Source: Methanomassiliicoccales archaeon PtaU1.Bin030 (lineage in GTDB: Archaea > Thermoplasmatota > Thermoplasmata > Methanomassiliicoccales > Methanomassiliicoccaceae). Taken from it: a stretch of DNA of 7,149 nt. Made by a program: the position numbers and the translations under genes. Location of the stretch: NCBI GenBank assembly GCA_002067635.1, contig MVRB01000114.1, positions 1 through 7,149 of the forward strand, written 5' to 3'. The notes under the pieces were generated by a model. The model did not search any database. It saw only the letters and a list, made by a program, of their open reading frames with translations, and was not told where the DNA came from. This document shows positions 5,855 through 7,149 of this stretch, piece after piece; the first letter of the stretch is position 1; each line of letters starts with the position of its first letter.

Positions 5855-6277
5855 ATGATCCCGCTCCCCGACGAAATGATCGCGCTCAAACGCTTCCACG
5901 GCCACCTTGGCCCATATGCTGTACTGGGATTCCGCATGGGCCAGCTGGCGCGCCGCCGCTTCACCCAGCGCATCTACGCCCGTGTCCACAGCGGCACCGA
6001 GAGGCCCCTGTCGTGCCTTGCAGATGGCATCCAGATGTCGTCATGCTGCACCCTCGGCAAGAACAACATCACCCTCCTGGAGGACCGGCAGGCCTGGTCG
6101 GAGTTCTCGGACGGTACAGGGCACCTGGACATCCGGGTCCGACCGGAGCTCATAGGGGACATATCAGCGCGCTGCGACCATCACAACGAGGAGGAGATGG
6201 CCATGCATTTCTACTCCCTACCGGACGACGAGCTGTTCGTCGTCACATCAGACCGATCAGCCCCGTTCGGCAGATGA
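5855..6277 (+). CDS. FmdE-like domain protein (formylmethanofuran dehydrogenase subunit E family)
   Basis: A 140-residue soluble protein with the FmdE domain, named after a protein encoded with molybdenum formylmethanofuran dehydrogenase but found widely and mostly of unknown role. The N-terminal motif is FHGHLGPYAVLGFRMG (14-29), followed by DGIQMSSCCTLGKNNI (58-72 region), both typical of the family. Candidate metal ligands are H15, H17, C54, C64 and C65. Many family members have HGHxCP; here the residue before the proline is glycine, so that cysteine is absent. There is no C-terminal zinc-ribbon extension such as longer FmdE proteins carry. The ATG at 5855 starts directly before the conserved motif, and a CATAAAC element 27 bases upstream fits a leaderless start. 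No fmd or fwd catalytic gene is adjacent, so a direct role in methanogenesis is not shown. Its last 35 bases overlap the convergent T2SSF gene. Confidence 0.85.
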   Translation: MIPLPDEMIALKRFHGHLGPYAVLGFRMGQLARRRFTQRIYARVHSGTERPLSCLADGIQMSSCCTLGKNNITLLEDRQAWSEFSDGTGHLDIRVRPELIGDISARCDHHNEEEMAMHFYSLPDDELFVVTSDRSAPFGR

Positions 6278-7149
6278 GGGAGATCACGACGAAGGTGAGG
6301 AAGGCGACCGGGGTGCGTGTCGCGTAGCAGTGCACCACCCCCTTCCAGCTCCTCTCGCCCATTATGAGCACCGTGAAGAAGGATACCAGCAGGGACAGCT
6401 CCCCGATGTACAGCCCGGTCACCAGCTCTAGGTCGGCGGCGAGGCCGGACATGGAGCCAGCGCTCTCGCCTATCAGGGAGAACAGGGCTCCTGTGACCCC
6501 CAGGACCATGGGGGCGAAGAACGTTCCCGTGGACCGCATCATGTCCACCACGCCCCGCAGCCTCTCCTCCACCCTGGCCTGGCAGCCGCGAAGGTCCGAC
6601 AGCATCTGGGCCAGGTGAAGGGCTATCTGACCGGCATAGACGGGGTCCCTGTGGGCGCACTGAAGGACGGTGGCGTAGGCGTTCTCCGCCACTGGCGATG
6701 CCGCTCTCAATGTACCGTCCTCGACAAGAAGATCCTCCAGCCTTCTCCCCGTTAGGCGTTGGCGGTAGAGGAGGGAGCTCATCATATCTACGAACGCCCC
6801 CTCCCTCATGTTGAGGGCCACGCTCTCCAGCGCGCGCTCGGCGGTGCTCCCGGAGACCATGCGGTTCCCCACCTGGAAAAGGGCCGCCGTGGCTTCCTTC
6901 TCGAGAAGCCCTTTGATCTTATGAACGGAGGAATAGGAGCGCAGTCTCCAGTAGAGGAAGGGGCAGGGTGTCAGCACCGCCGCTCCGGATATGGCCAGCG
7001 GCCCCATGTTGAGCAGTGCGGCAGAGGCAACGGCGGCCCCCCATACAAGCAGAAGATGAGGCGGGAAGAGGCTACGCACATCCTCCCTTCCGCTGACCAT
7101 CCCCAGGGGGTTCCGGGACAGGATGCTCCAGGCATAGATGAGCGCCGAT
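6243..7149 (-). CDS. Type II secretion system F-domain membrane protein (GspF/TadC/FlaJ-like), N-terminus outside window
   Basis: Polytopic inner-membrane platform protein of the family that anchors type IV pilus, archaellum or type II secretion assembly ATPases. The frame is open to the window edge: 16 codons (SALIYAWSILSRNPLG) precede the ATG at 7100, no stop intervenes, and no ribosome site precedes that ATG. So the gene probably starts outside the window, and the visible 301 residues are its C-terminal part. Counting from M at 7100, hydrophobic segments lie at about 14-32 and 33-50, then a helical cytoplasmic T2SSF domain (about 60-190, with QARVEERLRGVVDMMRST at 174-191), then membrane segments at about 193-211, 226-247 and 264-285. 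The FFAPMVLG that opens the first of these last three is typical of the family. Archaeal members are often 500-600 residues with two such domains. The partner ATPase and pilins would be expected beyond 7149. Confidence 0.85.
   Translation of the reverse strand, partial: SALIYAWSILSRNPLGMVSGREDVRSLFPPHLLLVWGAAVASAALLNMGPLAISGAAVLTPCPFLYWRLRSYSSVHKIKGLLEKEATAALFQVGNRMVSGSTAERALESVALNMREGAFVDMMSSLLYRQRLTGRRLEDLLVEDGTLRAASPVAENAYATVLQCAHRDPVYAGQIALHLAQMLSDLRGCQARVEERLRGVVDMMRSTGTFFAPMVLGVTGALFSLIGESAGSMSGLAADLELVTGLYIGELSLLVSFFTVLIMGERSWKGVVHCYATRTPVAFLTFVVISLICRTGLIGLM

Noticed and set aside
5839..6327. 162-codon plus-strand ORF overlapping the FmdE-like gene in another frame
   Set aside because: The translation is Pro/His/Arg-rich with no domain, while the overlapping frame at 5855-6277 has clear FmdE motifs.

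Overview
The window reads as ordinary core chromosome of a euryarchaeon. The gene set is archaeal: replication factor C large subunit, Taw1 wyosine enzyme, KH-containing aCPSF1/FttA and archaeal 20S proteasome beta. The DNA is GC-rich with strongly GC-biased third codon positions. The proteasome beta chain resembles that of Thermoplasma, and an FmdE-like protein is present, so I lean to the Thermoplasmatota, perhaps a Methanomassiliicoccales-type methanogen or relative. That placement is inference, since no rRNA is present.

Layout: (1) 2-2057, plus strand: the 3' part of rfcL, then taw1 seven bases later. (2) 2058-2196: a short convergent gap with inverted repeats. (3) 2197-4821, minus strand: psmB followed by the aCPSF1/FttA gene, a neighbour pair also known from other euryarchaea. 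A 51-base gap between them holds two oligo-T tracts and a TATA box. (4) 4831-5249: about 420 bases with no confident gene, containing the psmB promoter, a GC-rich possible hairpin and two weak, overlapping plus-strand ORFs. (5) 5250-5768 minus, a DUF2085 membrane protein, and 5855-6277 plus, a short FmdE-like protein, transcribed divergently from an 86-base region with repeated elements. (6) 6243-7149, minus strand: the C-terminal part of a GspF/TadC/FlaJ-type (T2SSF) membrane protein, running off the window and overlapping the FmdE gene tail to tail by 35 bases.

The genes cover replication (clamp loading), tRNA modification (wyosine at G37 of tRNA-Phe), transcription termination and RNA cleavage (FttA) and protein turnover (20S proteasome), then three accessory proteins of uncertain role. 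I see no mobile element, CRISPR array, tRNA or rRNA. I found no convincing new multi-gene system. The points most worth a second look are the layout around the termination-factor gene, the glycine-rich insertion in the proteasome subunit, the 4.8-5.25 kb gap, and the divergent promoter region at 5.8 kb.
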